Positions 1 through 12,173 of a DNA stretch of 64,000 bases are shown piece after piece. Below the pieces are notes generated by a model that was not told the DNA's origin, made no database searches, and saw only the letters and a program-made list of their open reading frames with translations. The stretch spans positions 124,001 through 188,000 of the forward strand of contig NZ_LGDG01000041.1 of NCBI RefSeq assembly GCF_001279775.1, read 5' to 3'. Source of the stretch: Streptomyces sp. MMG1533. GTDB lineage: Bacteria; Actinomycetota; Actinomycetes; Streptomycetales; Streptomycetaceae. Position numbers and translations under genes: made by a program. Position 1 is the first letter of the stretch. Each line of letters starts with the position of its first letter.

Positions 1-738
1 CGCGCTCGCCAAGTCACCCAAATCTCCTCACCTCACCGCAGCTCCCTCGTCCAGCACCGGCTGAACGGCGAACTGGCGACCATGCTGCCCGACGCGAACG
101 GCCGCGTCATCGCGATGGCGGAGAGCGTGCAGCTGAGACTGGAGGAAGCGGACCGCGAGCGTCTGGAGAAGCTGGCCACAGTACGCAAGGACGAGGCGGT
201 GTGGGAGCACGAGCGCAAGTGGGAGCAGAACAAGCGCGCCTACCTGGGCGACGACGTGCTCAGGACGCCGGGCAGCGCGGTGGTGTGGTGGCTGGCGAAG
301 AACGACGATCGGATCGACAAGACGGTCTCAGACATCGGGCTGCTGGCGGAACTCGCGTCGGCCGCACACGACCAGCCTGTGCCCGCCGATTTCCACCGCT
401 TCGTCCCCGGCCTTTCCGTGGAATCGGCGACGGACGTGGCGCAGGAGCCGCAGCCCGAATCGGTTATGACGGCACCCCGCACACCCGACGAGTACGCGGA
501 CTTGCTCCTGGAATTCGTCGGCCTCCCTGAAGCGGACCCGCGTCATCTGCTCTTCCTCAAGCGAGTCGCGGACGACGCCGAGGCAGCGGGGCAGTCGGAG
601 ATGGCCCAGGCGCTACGGCGTCGTCTCGACCGCTTCTGGACCGGTAGCACGCCGTCGGGCGAGTCGTACGCCTCTGAGCCGCCGGACGAGGAGAACCCCA
701 AGGCCGAGCCGCCCGATCTGGACGACTACAGCCTTTGA
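1..738 (+). CDS. Hypothetical protein, 5' end cut by the window edge
   Basis: The reading frame is open to the first base of the window. The first ATG, at 82, is therefore probably internal, and the true start lies further left. The visible 245 codons begin with a highly charged stretch that looks like a long helix or coiled coil, rich in Glu, Arg and Lys (roughly residues 40-80 of the visible part). A more hydrophobic piece containing VVWWLA follows, and then an acidic, proline-rich tail ending in DDYSL. I do not recognise the family and see no catalytic motif. Possibilities include a C-terminal part of a membrane-associated scaffold protein, but this is a guess. The gene converges on metK, and a strong hairpin lies between them. 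Confidence 0.7.
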   Translation, partial: RARQVTQISSPHRSSLVQHRLNGELATMLPDANGRVIAMAESVQLRLEEADRERLEKLATVRKDEAVWEHERKWEQNKRAYLGDDVLRTPGSAVVWWLAKNDDRIDKTVSDIGLLAELASAAHDQPVPADFHRFVPGLSVESATDVAQEPQPESVMTAPRTPDEYADLLLEFVGLPEADPRHLLFLKRVADDAEAAGQSEMAQALRRRLDRFWTGSTPSGESYASEPPDEENPKAEPPDLDDYSL

Positions 739-752
739 TCCGCACAACGGGA

Positions 753-790
753 CGGGCCCGGTTCTCTCGAACACGAGAGAACCGGGCCCG
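753..790. terminator. Bidirectional terminator between the left-edge gene and metK
   Basis: A perfect 17-bp inverted repeat (753-769 with 774-790) has a 4-base loop. It begins 15 bases after the stop of the plus-strand gene and ends 17 bases from the metK stop. It is symmetrical, so it can serve both converging transcripts. There is no long U tract, which is usual for Streptomyces terminators. Confidence 0.85.
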
Positions 791-807
791 CTGAAGAGCC
801 TGGGGAA

Positions 808-2016
808 CTACAGCCCCGCAGCCTTCCGCAGCGCGTCCACCCGGTCCGTCTTCTCCCAGGTGAACTCCGGAAGCTCGCGGCCGAAGTGGCCGTACGCCGC
901 CGTCTGGGCGTAGATCGGGCGGAGCAGGTCGAGGTCGCGGATGATGGCGGCCGGGCGGAGGTCGAAGACCTCGTCGATCGCCTTCTCGATCCGCTCGGTG
1001 TCGACCTTGGCGGTGCCGAATGTCTCCACGAACAGGCCGACCGGCTCGGCCTTGCCGATCGCGTACGCGACCTGCACCTCGCAGCGGGTGGCCAGGCCCG
1101 CGGCGACGACGTTCTTGGCGACCCAGCGCATCGCGTACGCCGCGGAGCGGTCGACCTTGGACGGGTCCTTGCCGGAGAAGGCACCGCCGCCGTGGCGGGC
1201 CATGCCGCCGTACGTGTCGATGATGATCTTGCGGCCGGTCAGGCCGGCGTCGCCCATCGGGCCGCCGATCTCGAAGCGGCCGGTCGGGTTCACCAGGAGG
1301 CGGTAGTTCTCGGTGTCCAGCTTGATGCCCTCGTCGAGCAGCGCCTTCAGCTCCGGCTCCACGACGAACTCGCGGATGTCGGGCGCCAGCAGCGACTCCA
1401 GGTCGATGTCCGACGCATGCTGCGAGGAGACCACGACCGTGTCGAGGCGGACGGCCTTGTCGCCGTCGTACTCGATGGTGACCTGCGTCTTGCCGTCCGG
1501 GCGCAGGTAGGGGATGGTGCCGTTCTTGCGGACCTCGGACAGGCGGCTGGACAGACGGTGCGCCAGGAAGATCGGCAGCGGCATCAGGGTGGGGGTCTCG
1601 TCGGTCGCGTAACCGAACATCAGGCCCTGGTCGCCCGCGCCCTGGCGGTCCAGCTCGTCCTCGTCGCCCTCGACCCGGGACTCGTAGGCGGTGTCGACGC
1701 CCTGCGCGATGTCCGGGGACTGCGCGCCGATGGACACCGAGACGCCGCAGGAGGCGCCGTCGAAGCCCTTCTTCGAGGAGTCGTAGCCGATCTCCAGGAT
1801 CTTGTCGCGCACCAGCTGCGCGATGGGTGCGTAGGCCTTGGTGGTGACCTCGCCGGCCACGTGCACCAGGCCGGTCGTGATCAGCGTCTCGACGGCGACC
1901 CGGGAGGTCGGGTCCTCCTTCAGGAGCGCGTCGAGAATGGTGTCGCTGATCTGGTCAGCGATCTTGTCGGGGTGGCCCTCGGTAACGGACTCCGAGGTGA
2001 ACAGGCGACGGGACAC
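808..2016 (-). CDS. metK: S-adenosylmethionine synthetase
   Basis: MetK makes S-adenosylmethionine from methionine and ATP in the cytosol and supplies almost all methyl transfers. In Streptomyces the level of SAM also affects antibiotic production and development. The protein is 402 residues with the GHPDK motif near residue 14, the first family signature GAGDQG at 126-131 and the glycine-rich phosphate loop GGGAFSGKD at 276-284. The frame is open further upstream, but the GTG at 2014-2016 is preceded by a GGGAG ribosome binding site and gives the normal family length. The gene appears monocistronic, with a hairpin after its stop and coaBC 240 bases upstream. I looked for a SAM-I type riboswitch in the leader and did not find its conserved elements. 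Confidence 0.97.
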   Translation of the reverse strand: MSRRLFTSESVTEGHPDKIADQISDTILDALLKEDPTSRVAVETLITTGLVHVAGEVTTKAYAPIAQLVRDKILEIGYDSSKKGFDGASCGVSVSIGAQSPDIAQGVDTAYESRVEGDEDELDRQGAGDQGLMFGYATDETPTLMPLPIFLAHRLSSRLSEVRKNGTIPYLRPDGKTQVTIEYDGDKAVRLDTVVVSSQHASDIDLESLLAPDIREFVVEPELKALLDEGIKLDTENYRLLVNPTGRFEIGGPMGDAGLTGRKIIIDTYGGMARHGGGAFSGKDPSKVDRSAAYAMRWVAKNVVAAGLATRCEVQVAYAIGKAEPVGLFVETFGTAKVDTERIEKAIDEVFDLRPAAIIRDLDLLRPIYAQTAAYGHFGRELPEFTWEKTDRVDALRKAAGL

Positions 2017-2256
2017 AACGCTCCCTGGGGTTGCAGCGGCTGCTGGCTGATCATTGGCGGACGGGACGGGGGCTGCGCCCGGCGTCGTCCGAGAACAGTT
2101 TATCGGTCGCACTCGGCCACCCACCCCCCTGTCTCGCCTCTCGGGAGTGCTGTGACCTGCGGCACGGTGCATTCTGCCCAATCCCGAGCGGGCTTGGCCA
2201 GGGGCGCCACGCCCAAATCTACGAGGCCTCGGCGATCCTTGAGCCGGAAGAAACAC

Positions 2257-3459
2257 TCAGTTCAGGCGTTCGGCCACCAAGTCCCACACGGTTTCGGCCA
2301 GGGCTTCCTTCGGACCGTACGGGACCGGGGTCTCGCTGTCGTCCGCGCCCAGAACCACGGCCTCGTTCTCCTCTGAGCCGAACGTCTTGCGCTCCCCCAC
2401 CTCGTTCACCACGAGGAGGTCGCAGCCCTTGCGGCGCAGCTTCGTACGGCCGTTGGCCAGCACGTCGTCCGTCTCGGCGGCGAAGCCGACGACCACCTGA
2501 CCCGGGCGGGCGCGATCGGCCGAGATCTCCGCGAGGATGTCCGGATTCCGTACGAGCACTATGGGATCCGGGTCCTGGCCGTCCTTCTTCTTGATCTTCC
2601 CGGCCGCGTACGTCTCCGGCCGGAAGTCGGCCACCGCGGCGGCCATGACGACCGCGTCGGCGTCCGCGGCGGCCTTCAGCACCGCTTCGCGCAGCTGTAC
2701 GGCCGTCCCGACCGGGACGACGTCCACGCCCGCCGGGTCGGGCAGGCCGGTGTTCGCCGCGACCAGCGTGACCCGGGCGCCCCGGGCGGCGGCGGTGCGG
2801 GCGAGGGCGTAGCCCTGCTTGCCGGAGGAGCGATTGCCGAGGAAGCGGACCGGGTCGAGGGGCTCGCGGGTGCCTCCGGCGCTGACGACCACGTGTCGGC
2901 CGACGAGGTCCGGTTCCGTCACTCCCCTGGCCAGCACACGACGGCAGACCTCGAAGATCTCGGCGGGGTCGGGCAGCCTGCCCTTGCCCGTGTCGACACC
3001 GGTGAGGCGGCCGACGGCCGGCTCGATGACCACGGCGCCCCGGCGGCGCAGTGCCGCCACGTTCTCCTGGGTGGCCGGGTGCTCCCACATCTCGGTGTGC
3101 ATGGCGGGCGCGAAGACGACCGGGCAGCGGGCCGTGAGCAGGGTGTTGGTGAGGAGGTCGTCGGCCAGGCCGTGGGCGGCCTTGGCGAGCATGTCCGCGG
3201 TGGCCGGCGCGACGACCACCAGGTCGGCGTGCTGACCGATGCGGACGTGCGGCACCTCGTGGACGTCGTCCCAGACCTCGGTCGAGACCGGGTTGCCGGA
3301 GAGCGCGGACCAGGTGGCGGCGCCGACGAAGTGCAGGGCGGAGGCGGTCGGCACGACCCGGACGTCGTGCCCGGACTCGGTCAGTCTGCGCAGCAGCTCG
3401 CAGGCCTTGTAGGCGGCAATGCCACCGCTGACGCCCAGAACGACCTTCGGCTTGTCCAC
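2257..3459 (-). CDS. coaBC: Bifunctional phosphopantothenoylcysteine synthetase/decarboxylase
   Basis: CoaBC carries out two consecutive steps of coenzyme A synthesis: it joins 4'-phosphopantothenate to cysteine using CTP, then decarboxylates the product with FMN. The 400-residue protein has the N-terminal CoaC flavoprotein part, with SGGIAAYK at 11-18, the catalytic-type histidine at 71 in VPHVRI and a PAMHTEMW substrate clamp. The C-terminal CoaB part has AGGTREPLDPVR, NRSSGKQG and the lysine-rich KIKKKDG loop. The chosen GTG start gives the family length. A longer frame upstream has arginine-rich shadow sequence. A strong hairpin separates it from rpoZ, so it probably has its own promoter. 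Confidence 0.95.
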   Translation of the reverse strand: MDKPKVVLGVSGGIAAYKACELLRRLTESGHDVRVVPTASALHFVGAATWSALSGNPVSTEVWDDVHEVPHVRIGQHADLVVVAPATADMLAKAAHGLADDLLTNTLLTARCPVVFAPAMHTEMWEHPATQENVAALRRRGAVVIEPAVGRLTGVDTGKGRLPDPAEIFEVCRRVLARGVTEPDLVGRHVVVSAGGTREPLDPVRFLGNRSSGKQGYALARTAAARGARVTLVAANTGLPDPAGVDVVPVGTAVQLREAVLKAAADADAVVMAAAVADFRPETYAAGKIKKKDGQDPDPIVLVRNPDILAEISADRARPGQVVVGFAAETDDVLANGRTKLRRKGCDLLVVNEVGERKTFGSEENEAVVLGADDSETPVPYGPKEALAETVWDLVAERLN

Positions 3460-3521
3460 CGTCTCTCCCCGCACCTCGGAACGTGTGCGCCGCGGCTCCC
3501 GGCGCACACCCCCATCACACA

Positions 3522-3556
3522 CCACAGGCCCGGCAGTCGCGCTGCCGGGCCTGTGG
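3522..3556 (-). terminator. Hairpin terminator after rpoZ
   Basis: A perfect 15-bp stem (3522-3536 with 3542-3556) with a 5-base loop begins 25 bases after the rpoZ stop and lies upstream of the coaBC start. It should end the gmk-rpoZ transcript. Confidence 0.8.
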
Positions 3557-3581
3557 AAAAGTCAACTGCAAACCGAAAATA

Positions 3582-3854
3582 CTACTGCGCCGGGCCCTCG
3601 ACGGCCTCGGACGTCAGCAGACCCGCGTTGATCTCGCGCAGGGCGATCGACAGCGGCTTCTCGTGGACGTGGGTGTCCACGAGCGGACCGACGTACTCGA
3701 GGAGGCCCTCGCCGAGCTGCGAGTAGTACGCGTTGATCTGGCGGGCCCGCTTGGCCGCGTAGATCACGAGGCTGTACTTCGAGTCCGTGGCCTCGAGAAG
3801 CTCGTCGATCGGCGGGTTGATGATGCCCTCGGGCGCGGAGATGGAAGAGGACAC
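3582..3854 (-). CDS. rpoZ: RNA polymerase omega subunit
   Basis: Omega is the small subunit that helps assemble RNA polymerase around beta-prime. In Streptomyces rpoZ mutants are impaired in aerial growth and antibiotic production. The 90-residue product contains the family core, with the [16 protein letters not shown] segment followed by AAKRARQIN, and a C-terminal part ending in the conserved region [10 protein letters not shown]. The start codon is GTG. The gene follows gmk at a distance of 83 bases in the same direction, which is the usual gmk-rpoZ linkage. The spacer holds four 15-bp tandem repeats that may affect its expression. Confidence 0.96.
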   Translation of the reverse strand: MSSSISAPEGIINPPIDELLEATDSKYSLVIYAAKRARQINAYYSQLGEGLLEYVGPLVDTHVHEKPLSIALREINAGLLTSEAVEGPAQ

Positions 3855-3886
3855 GCTCTACCTTCCGATGGATGGGAAAAGATCGG

Positions 3887-3946
3887 TCGTGATCACATCA
3901 GTCGTGACGACATGACTCGTGATGACATGAATCGTGATCACACAAC
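3887..3946. repeat. Four tandem 15-bp repeats in the gmk-rpoZ spacer
   Basis: Four contiguous units of exactly 15 bases (3887, 3902, 3917 and 3932) share the pattern TCGTGAYSACAYSAN. The first and last units contain the palindrome GTGATCAC. The last unit overlaps the gmk stop codon. The array ends 33 bases before the rpoZ start on the transcribed strand. Confidence 0.85.
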
Positions 3947-4495
3947 ATCCATCAAGGCTAGCAGCTCACGCGCTACATCCTCGACGGAGGTGTTGACCAG
4001 GGTCACGTCGAACTCCGGCTCGGCCGCCAGTTCGATCTTCGCCGCCTCCAGGCGGCGCTCGATCACCTCGGGCGGCTCGGTGCCCCGTCCGGTGAGTCTG
4101 CGCACGAGCTCCTCCCAGGAGGGAGGAGCCAGAAACACCAGCTGGGCGTCCTTCATGGACTCGCGGACCTGCCGGGCACCCTGGAGGTCGATCTCCAGGA
4201 GTACGGGTTCACCCGCCTCCAGGCGCTCCAGCACGGCCGCACGCGGCGTGCCGTAGCGGTTGCCGGCGAACTCGGCCCACTCCAGCAGCTCACCGTTGGC
4301 GATCAGCTTGTCCATCTCCTCGTCGGTGACGAAGAAGTACTGGACTCCGTGCTTCTCGCCGGGGCGGGGCTTGCGGGTCGTCGCCGACACCGAGAGCCAT
4401 ACCTCGGGGTGTTCCTTGCGCATATGGACGACGACCGTGCTCTTGCCGACCCCGGAGGGGCCGGAGAGCACGGTCAGCCGCGGACGTTCACTCAT
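3938..4495 (-). CDS. gmk: Guanylate kinase
   Basis: Guanylate kinase phosphorylates GMP and dGMP to the diphosphates using ATP, an essential step of guanine nucleotide supply that also links to (p)ppGpp metabolism. The 185-residue protein begins with a P-loop, GPSGVGKST, at residues 12-20. It has the GMP-binding region [12 protein letters not shown], then the NRYGTP lid element and the segment [13 protein letters not shown]. The length is slightly short of the 190-210 usual in the family, but nothing is missing. It is followed by rpoZ on the same strand. The last codons run into a tandem repeat array. Confidence 0.97.
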   Translation of the reverse strand: MSERPRLTVLSGPSGVGKSTVVVHMRKEHPEVWLSVSATTRKPRPGEKHGVQYFFVTDEEMDKLIANGELLEWAEFAGNRYGTPRAAVLERLEAGEPVLLEIDLQGARQVRESMKDAQLVFLAPPSWEELVRRLTGRGTEPPEVIERRLEAAKIELAAEPEFDVTLVNTSVEDVARELLALMDVV

Positions 4496-4524
4496 GCAGC
4501 GATTATTCCAGCAATCCCGGAGTG

Positions 4525-4553
4525 CCCGGGACTCCCTTCCCGGAGTACCCGGG
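4525..4553 (-). terminator. Hairpin terminator after mihF
   Basis: An 11-bp GC stem with a single bulged base starts directly after the mihF stop. The surrounding sequence contains two direct copies of a 16-base unit (4516-4531 and 4539-4554, one mismatch), so alternative pairings exist. Confidence 0.65.
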
Positions 4554-4554
4554 A

Positions 4555-4878
4555 TCAGGAGCCGGTGCTGCCGAACTCACGCTCCAGGGAGGCGATCTGG
4601 TTGGAACCGAGGCCGCGCACACGGCGGCTCTCGGAGATGCCGAGTCGCTCCATGATCTGCTTGGCGCGGACCTTGCCCACGCCAGGCAGGGACTCAAGCA
4701 GCGCGGAGACCTTCATCTTGCCGATGACGTCGTTCTCCTGGCCCTGCTTGATGACCTCGTGCAGGGAGGCGCCGGAGTGCTTGAGTCGATTCTTGACCTC
4801 GGCCCGCTCCCGGCGAGCCGCGGCGGCCTTTTCGAGCGCGGCTGCGCGCTGTTCAGGGGTAAGGGGCGGAAGAGCCAC
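4555..4878 (-). CDS. mihF: Actinobacterial integration host factor (sIHF/mIHF)
   Basis: This is a nucleoid-associated protein specific to actinobacteria. It binds duplex DNA without strong sequence preference, affects supercoiling and influences sporulation and antibiotic synthesis in Streptomyces. The 107-residue product has an N-terminal helix rich in Ala, Glu and Arg (about 10-32). A compact C-terminal DNA-binding domain follows, with the helix-hairpin-helix-like [14 protein letters not shown] at 64-77. The GTG at 4876-4878 gives the same length as characterised S. coelicolor sIHF; the longer frame upstream is not needed. It sits between pyrF and gmk but is separated from pyrF by 277 bases, so it has its own promoter. 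Confidence 0.95.
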   Translation of the reverse strand: MALPPLTPEQRAAALEKAAAARRERAEVKNRLKHSGASLHEVIKQGQENDVIGKMKVSALLESLPGVGKVRAKQIMERLGISESRRVRGLGSNQIASLEREFGSTGS

Positions 4879-5155
4879 GCCTACGTCACCTCGGATGTCG
4901 AACTGTCGGATACGGACCGGTGAGGAACCTAGTCGCCCCACACCTGGGGAGCTACGAGCAACACGCTTGCCCGTTCACTCTCGTCGGAGACTAGCGGCCA
5001 AGTGCGCCAGAGTCAGCGAGAACAGCGGAAAAGTCCTGGTCAGCCTCCGTCAGGCCAGACATTTCAGACATACTGCCCCGGATTTGAGAATGTATTCAGA
5101 CTCAAGTCGACTTCGAACCACTCATCGGATGACTCGAGCGAGTGGGACGAGGGCC
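4879..5155 (-). promoter_or_regulatory. Leader and probable promoter region of mihF
   Basis: This spacer between the mihF start and the pyrF stop is clearly richer in A and T from about 5050 to 5115 than its surroundings, as expected for a Streptomyces promoter. It contains two direct copies of CAGACAT (5056-5062 and 5065-5071) and a short inverted repeat of TTGAG and CTCAA (about 5093-5114). I cannot assign -35 and -10 boxes with confidence. Confidence 0.4.
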
Positions 5156-5998
5156 TCAGGCGGCAGCCACCGCGGCCCGGATCTCCTCCGCGAAGCGGTC
5201 AGCGGCGTCACGCAGAGCGACCACGTCGGGACCGTGGCGCAACACACCCCGGCTGACGTTCGGCACGACGTTGCGCACGGCTGTGCCGAAAACGCCGGGG
5301 AGGTCGGCCGGAGTCGCCCCCTGGGCACCGATTCCGGGCGCCAGCAGCGGACCGTTGATGTCCAGGTCGTACGACGACAGGTCGCCGAGCGTGGCGCCCA
5401 CGACGGCCCCGAAGGACCCCAGGGGCCCCTCTCCCGCGTTCTCGACGGCCAGATGGGCCAGCATCGTCGCTCCGACGTTACGGCCGTCCGCACGGACGGC
5501 GTGCTGGACCTCGCCGCCCTCGGGGTTGGAGGTCAGCGCCAGCACGAAGAGACCGGTGCCGTTCTCCCGCGCCAGCTCCACGGCCGGCTCGAGCGAGCCG
5601 TAGCCGAGGTACGGCGAGACGGTCAGCGCGTCGGAGAAGAGCGGGGCGTCCTTGTGGAGGAAGGACTCGGCGTACGCGGCCATGGTCGAGCCGATGTCGC
5701 CGCGCTTGGCGTCCATCACGACCAGCGCGCCGGCCTGCCGCGCCTCGGCGACCGACTTCTCCAGGACGGCCACGCCCCGCGACCCGAAGCGCTCGAAGAA
5801 GGCACTCTGCGGCTTGAGCACGGCGACCCGGTCGGCCATCGCCTCGACGACCGTACGGCTGAACCGCTCCAGGCCCGCCACGTCGTCGTTCAGACCCCAC
5901 TCGGTGAGCAGGGAGGCGTGCGGGTCGATACCGACGCAGAGCGGGCCGCGCTCGTCCATCGCCCGGCTCAGGCGTGCGCCGAAGGGCTCCAGAGTCAT
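5156..5998 (-). CDS. pyrF: Orotidine 5'-phosphate decarboxylase
   Basis: PyrF catalyses the last step of UMP synthesis, decarboxylation of OMP. At 280 residues it belongs to the longer type found in actinobacteria. It shows VGIDPH near residue 22, the conserved lysine in LKPQSAFFE and the active-site block MDAKRGDIGST with the catalytic lysine at residue 98. It overlaps the end of pyrD by the four bases ATGA at 5995-5998, so the two are translationally coupled. It is the last gene of the pyr cluster. Confidence 0.96.
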   Translation of the reverse strand: MTLEPFGARLSRAMDERGPLCVGIDPHASLLTEWGLNDDVAGLERFSRTVVEAMADRVAVLKPQSAFFERFGSRGVAVLEKSVAEARQAGALVVMDAKRGDIGSTMAAYAESFLHKDAPLFSDALTVSPYLGYGSLEPAVELARENGTGLFVLALTSNPEGGEVQHAVRADGRNVGATMLAHLAVENAGEGPLGSFGAVVGATLGDLSSYDLDINGPLLAPGIGAQGATPADLPGVFGTAVRNVVPNVSRGVLRHGPDVVALRDAADRFAEEIRAAVAAA

Positions 5999-7101
5999 GC
6001 CGTCTTCCTTACGTCGGCGCCGACCGCGTCGGCAAGGGTGGCGTAGGGGCTCATACGAAGGCGCGCGGCGAGTCCCTTGTGGATGGCGCGGCCCCAGAAG
6101 GGACCCTCGTAGATGAAGGCGCTGTATCCCTGGACCAGCGTGGCGCCGGCCAGGATGCGCTGCCAGGCGTCCTCGGCGTTCTCGATGCCGCCGACGCCCA
6201 CGAGGGTGATCCGGTCGCCCACGCGCGCGTAGAGGCGGCGCAGCACCTCCAGGGAGCGGGTCTTCAGGGGCGCGCCGGACAGGCCGCCGGTCTCCTTCAC
6301 CAGGCCGGGTTCCGACTTCAGGCCGAGGTCCTCGCGCGCGATGGTGGTGTTGGTGGCGATGATCCCGTCCAGGCCGAGCTCCACGGCCAGGTCGGCGACC
6401 GCGTCGACGTCCTCGTCGGCCAGATCCGGTGCGATCTTCACCAGGAGCGGAACGCGGCGCGAGGTCACCGTACGGTCGGCGGCCTCACGGACGGCGCTCA
6501 GCAGGGGACGCAGATGGTCGACCGCCTGCAGGTTGCGCAGACCCGGCGTGTTCGGCGACGACACGTTGACGACCAGGTAGTCGGCGTACGGCGCGAGGCG
6601 CTCGGTCGACTTCACGTAGTCGAGGACGGCCTCCTCCTCCGGGACGACCTTGGTCTTGCCGATGTTGACGCCGACGACCGTCCTGAAGACGGGTGTACGC
6701 GAGGCCAGGCGGGCGGCGACGGCCAGCGAGCCCTCGTTGTTGAAGCCCATGCGGTTGATCAGCGCGCGGTCCTTCACGAGCCGGAACAGCCGCTTCTTGG
6801 GGTTGCCGGGCTGCGGCTCCCCGGTGACCGTGCCGATCTCGACGTGGTCGAAGCCGAGCATCGACATGCCGTCGATGGCGACCGCGTTCTTGTCGAAGCC
6901 GGCTGCGAGCCCGAAGGGGCCGTGCATCCGCAGCCCGAAGGCCTCCGTGCGCAGCTCCCTGTGGCGGGGCGCGAGGGCGGCGGCGACGAACGTACGCAGT
7001 ACGGGGATCCCGACGGCGAGCCGGATCCAACGGAAGGCCAGGTAGTGGGCCTTCTCGGGGTCCATCCGGGTGAAGACCAGACGGAAGAAGAGCTTGTACA
7101 T
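5995..7101 (-). CDS. pyrD: Dihydroorotate dehydrogenase, class 2 (quinone-dependent)
   Basis: PyrD oxidises dihydroorotate to orotate with FMN and passes electrons to membrane quinones. The 368-residue length and the hydrophobic N-terminal helices (about residues 1-35, starting MYKLFF) are typical of the membrane-associated class 2. The FMN and substrate region NRMGFNNEG and the catalytic serine region [12 protein letters not shown] are present, and [11 protein letters not shown] near the C-terminus fits the flavin phosphate site. It lies downstream of carB, but a 13-bp hairpin is placed between them. Confidence 0.96.
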   Translation of the reverse strand: MYKLFFRLVFTRMDPEKAHYLAFRWIRLAVGIPVLRTFVAAALAPRHRELRTEAFGLRMHGPFGLAAGFDKNAVAIDGMSMLGFDHVEIGTVTGEPQPGNPKKRLFRLVKDRALINRMGFNNEGSLAVAARLASRTPVFRTVVGVNIGKTKVVPEEEAVLDYVKSTERLAPYADYLVVNVSSPNTPGLRNLQAVDHLRPLLSAVREAADRTVTSRRVPLLVKIAPDLADEDVDAVADLAVELGLDGIIATNTTIAREDLGLKSEPGLVKETGGLSGAPLKTRSLEVLRRLYARVGDRITLVGVGGIENAEDAWQRILAGATLVQGYSAFIYEGPFWGRAIHKGLAARLRMSPYATLADAVGADVRKTA

Positions 7102-7129
7102 CGCGAGAGTCCTCTGGGGTCCTCATGAA

Positions 7130-7159
7130 GAGGGGGACACCGTTTCCGGTGTCCCCCTC
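7130..7159 (-). terminator. Hairpin between carB and pyrD
   Basis: A perfect 13-bp stem (7130-7142 with 7147-7159) with a TTTC loop lies 7 bases past the carB stop and 28 bases before the pyrD start. It could end the carB transcript, or reduce readthrough into pyrD-pyrF. Confidence 0.65.
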
Positions 7160-7166
7160 AGGGCTG

Positions 7167-10467
<3,301 letters not shown>

Positions 10468-10475
<8 letters not shown>

Positions 10476-11610
10476 GCTGGCCCTCCATCAGGGATACGAA
10501 GCGGTCGAACAGGTAGGCGGCGTCGTGCGGGCCGGCTGCCGCTTCGGGGTGGTACTGGACGCTGAAGGCGGGGCGGTCGAGGAGCTGCAGCCCCTCCACC
10601 ACGTTGTCGTTGAGGCACACGTGGGAGACCTCGGCGCGGCCGTAGGGGGTCTCGGCGGCCCCGTCGAGCGGGGCGTCGACCGCGAAGCCGTGGTTGTGCG
10701 CGGTGACCTCGACCTTGCCGGTCGTACGGTCCTGCACCGGCTGGTTGATGCCGCGGTGGCCGTACTTCAGCTTGTAGGTGCCGAAGCCCAGCGCCCGCCC
10801 CAGGATCTGGTTGCCGAAGCAGATGCCGAACAACGGCGTGCCGCGCTCGAGGACCGCCTGCATGACGGAGACGGGATGGTCGGCGGTGGCCGGGTCGCCG
10901 GGCCCGTTGGAGAAGAACACACCGTCGGGCTGGACGGCGTACACCTCCTCGATGCTCGCCGTGGCGGGCAGCACGTGCACCTCGATGCCGCGCTCGGCCA
11001 TGCGGTGCGGGGTCATGCCCTTGATGCCGAGGTCGACGGCGGCGACGGTGAACTTCTTCTCACCGATCGCCGGGACGACGTACGTCTCCTTGGTGGCGAC
11101 CTCCGCGGAGAGGTTCGCGCCCTTCATCTCGGGCGCCTGCCGCACCTCGGCGAGCATGGTGCCGTCGTCGGGCAGCGCGTTGCCGGAGAAGATGCCGACG
11201 CGCATGGCGCCGCGCTCCCGCAGGTGGCGCGTCAGCGCGCGCGTGTCGATGCCGGAGATCCCGACGACACCCTGCGTGCGCAGTTCCTCGTCGAGCGAGC
11301 GGCGGGAGCGCCAGTTGGACGGCACGCGCGCGGGGTCGCGCACCACGTATCCGGCGACCCAGATCCGCTTGGACTCGGGGTCCTCGTCGTTGACGCCCGT
11401 GTTGCCGACGTGCGGGGCGGTCATCACGACGACCTGGCGGTGGTACGACGGGTCGGTGAGCGTCTCCTGGTAACCGGTCATGCCGGTGGAGAAGACGGCT
11501 TCCCCGAAGGTCACCCCCACGGCCCCGTAGGCGCGGCCGCGGAAGATCCGGCCGTCCTCCAGGACGAGTACCGCGGGAGTCTTGGCGGCTCCCCTTGTGG
11601 AGGTCGTCAT
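10468..11610 (-). CDS. carA: Carbamoyl phosphate synthase small (glutaminase) subunit
   Basis: CarA hydrolyses glutamine and channels ammonia to CarB. The 380-residue protein has the N-terminal CPSase domain, with ALVLEDG-like [10 protein letters not shown] and [10 protein letters not shown]. The C-terminal class I amidotransferase has the nucleophile cysteine 264 in FGICFGNQ and the catalytic pair His354 and Glu356 in VQYHPEAA. The ATG at 11608-11610 overlaps the stop of the upstream membrane protein gene by ATGA. Longer upstream frames are shadows of other genes. Confidence 0.97.
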
Positions 11611-12173
11611 CGTGCGCCTTCCGTTTCCGTCTTGTTGATCATGGAGTTGATGGCCTCGACCCATTCGTTGTGCTCGGCCGCGCGCTCGGAGCGGAAACCG
11701 GAGTCGATCAGCCGCTCGCCGTGCGCCCAGGTCACGACCAGCAGCCCGCCCTCGGTCAGCACCTTGCCGGCGATGCCCTTGTCCAGCCGGGCCTCGCGCA
11801 GCGCCTCGACGGGGACGAAGAAGTCGGTCGCTCCCGGGCGTACGACGTCCAGCCCCGCGTCCGTCAGCGTGAGCTCGACCCGGCTGCGAGTGCCCAGACC
11901 GTGCGCCACGATGCGGTCGAGCCACTGCCCGGCCGTGGTGGAGCCGTGGTAGCGGCCACTCATCGCCAGTCTGGCCGCACCCGGCTCGGAAGGCGCGGTG
12001 TGGAGCTCGGGCAGGTCGCCCTGGAGCGTGCCGCGCCACTTCCAGCCCTCGCGCATCAGCCAGTAGACGAGCGCGACGAAGAGGGCGAGTCCGACGAGCC
12101 AGCCGATGCGGGCCGCCCAGTCGGTGACCTGAGCCGATTCCTTCTCGGCGGCCAGCAGAATTACAGGTGTCAC
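11607..12173 (-). CDS. Membrane-anchored protein of unknown function within the pyr operon
   Basis: This 188-residue protein has one N-terminal membrane helix (about residues 18-40, [15 protein letters not shown]). A cytosolic domain of about 140 residues follows, in which [29 protein letters not shown] and [16 protein letters not shown] alternate like the strands of a PH-like barrel. No enzymatic motif is visible. It starts with GTG inside the pyrC stop (GTGA) and ends inside the carA start (ATGA), so it must be translated in step with both. The position suggests a part in membrane association or control of pyrimidine enzymes, but that is inference only. Some Streptomyces genomes carry the same gene at this place, as far as I recall. 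Confidence 0.85.
   Translation of the reverse strand: MTPVILLAAEKESAQVTDWAARIGWLVGLALFVALVYWLMREGWKWRGTLQGDLPELHTAPSEPGAARLAMSGRYHGSTTAGQWLDRIVAHGLGTRSRVELTLTDAGLDVVRPGATDFFVPVEALREARLDKGIAGKVLTEGGLLVVTWAHGERLIDSGFRSERAAEHNEWVEAINSMINKTETEGAR

Noticed and set aside
2017..2256. Possible SAM riboswitch upstream of metK
   Set aside because: I read the leader on the transcribed strand and found none of the conserved SAM-I core sequences, so I do not call a riboswitch.
886..2376. Long plus-strand open frame opposite metK
   Set aside because: It lies antisense to metK, and its Val/Asp/Arg/Gly-rich product is the usual complement of GC-rich coding sequence. It shows no motif.
3887..3946. CRISPR array
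   Set aside because: The units are contiguous 15-mers without spacers, and there is no cas gene.
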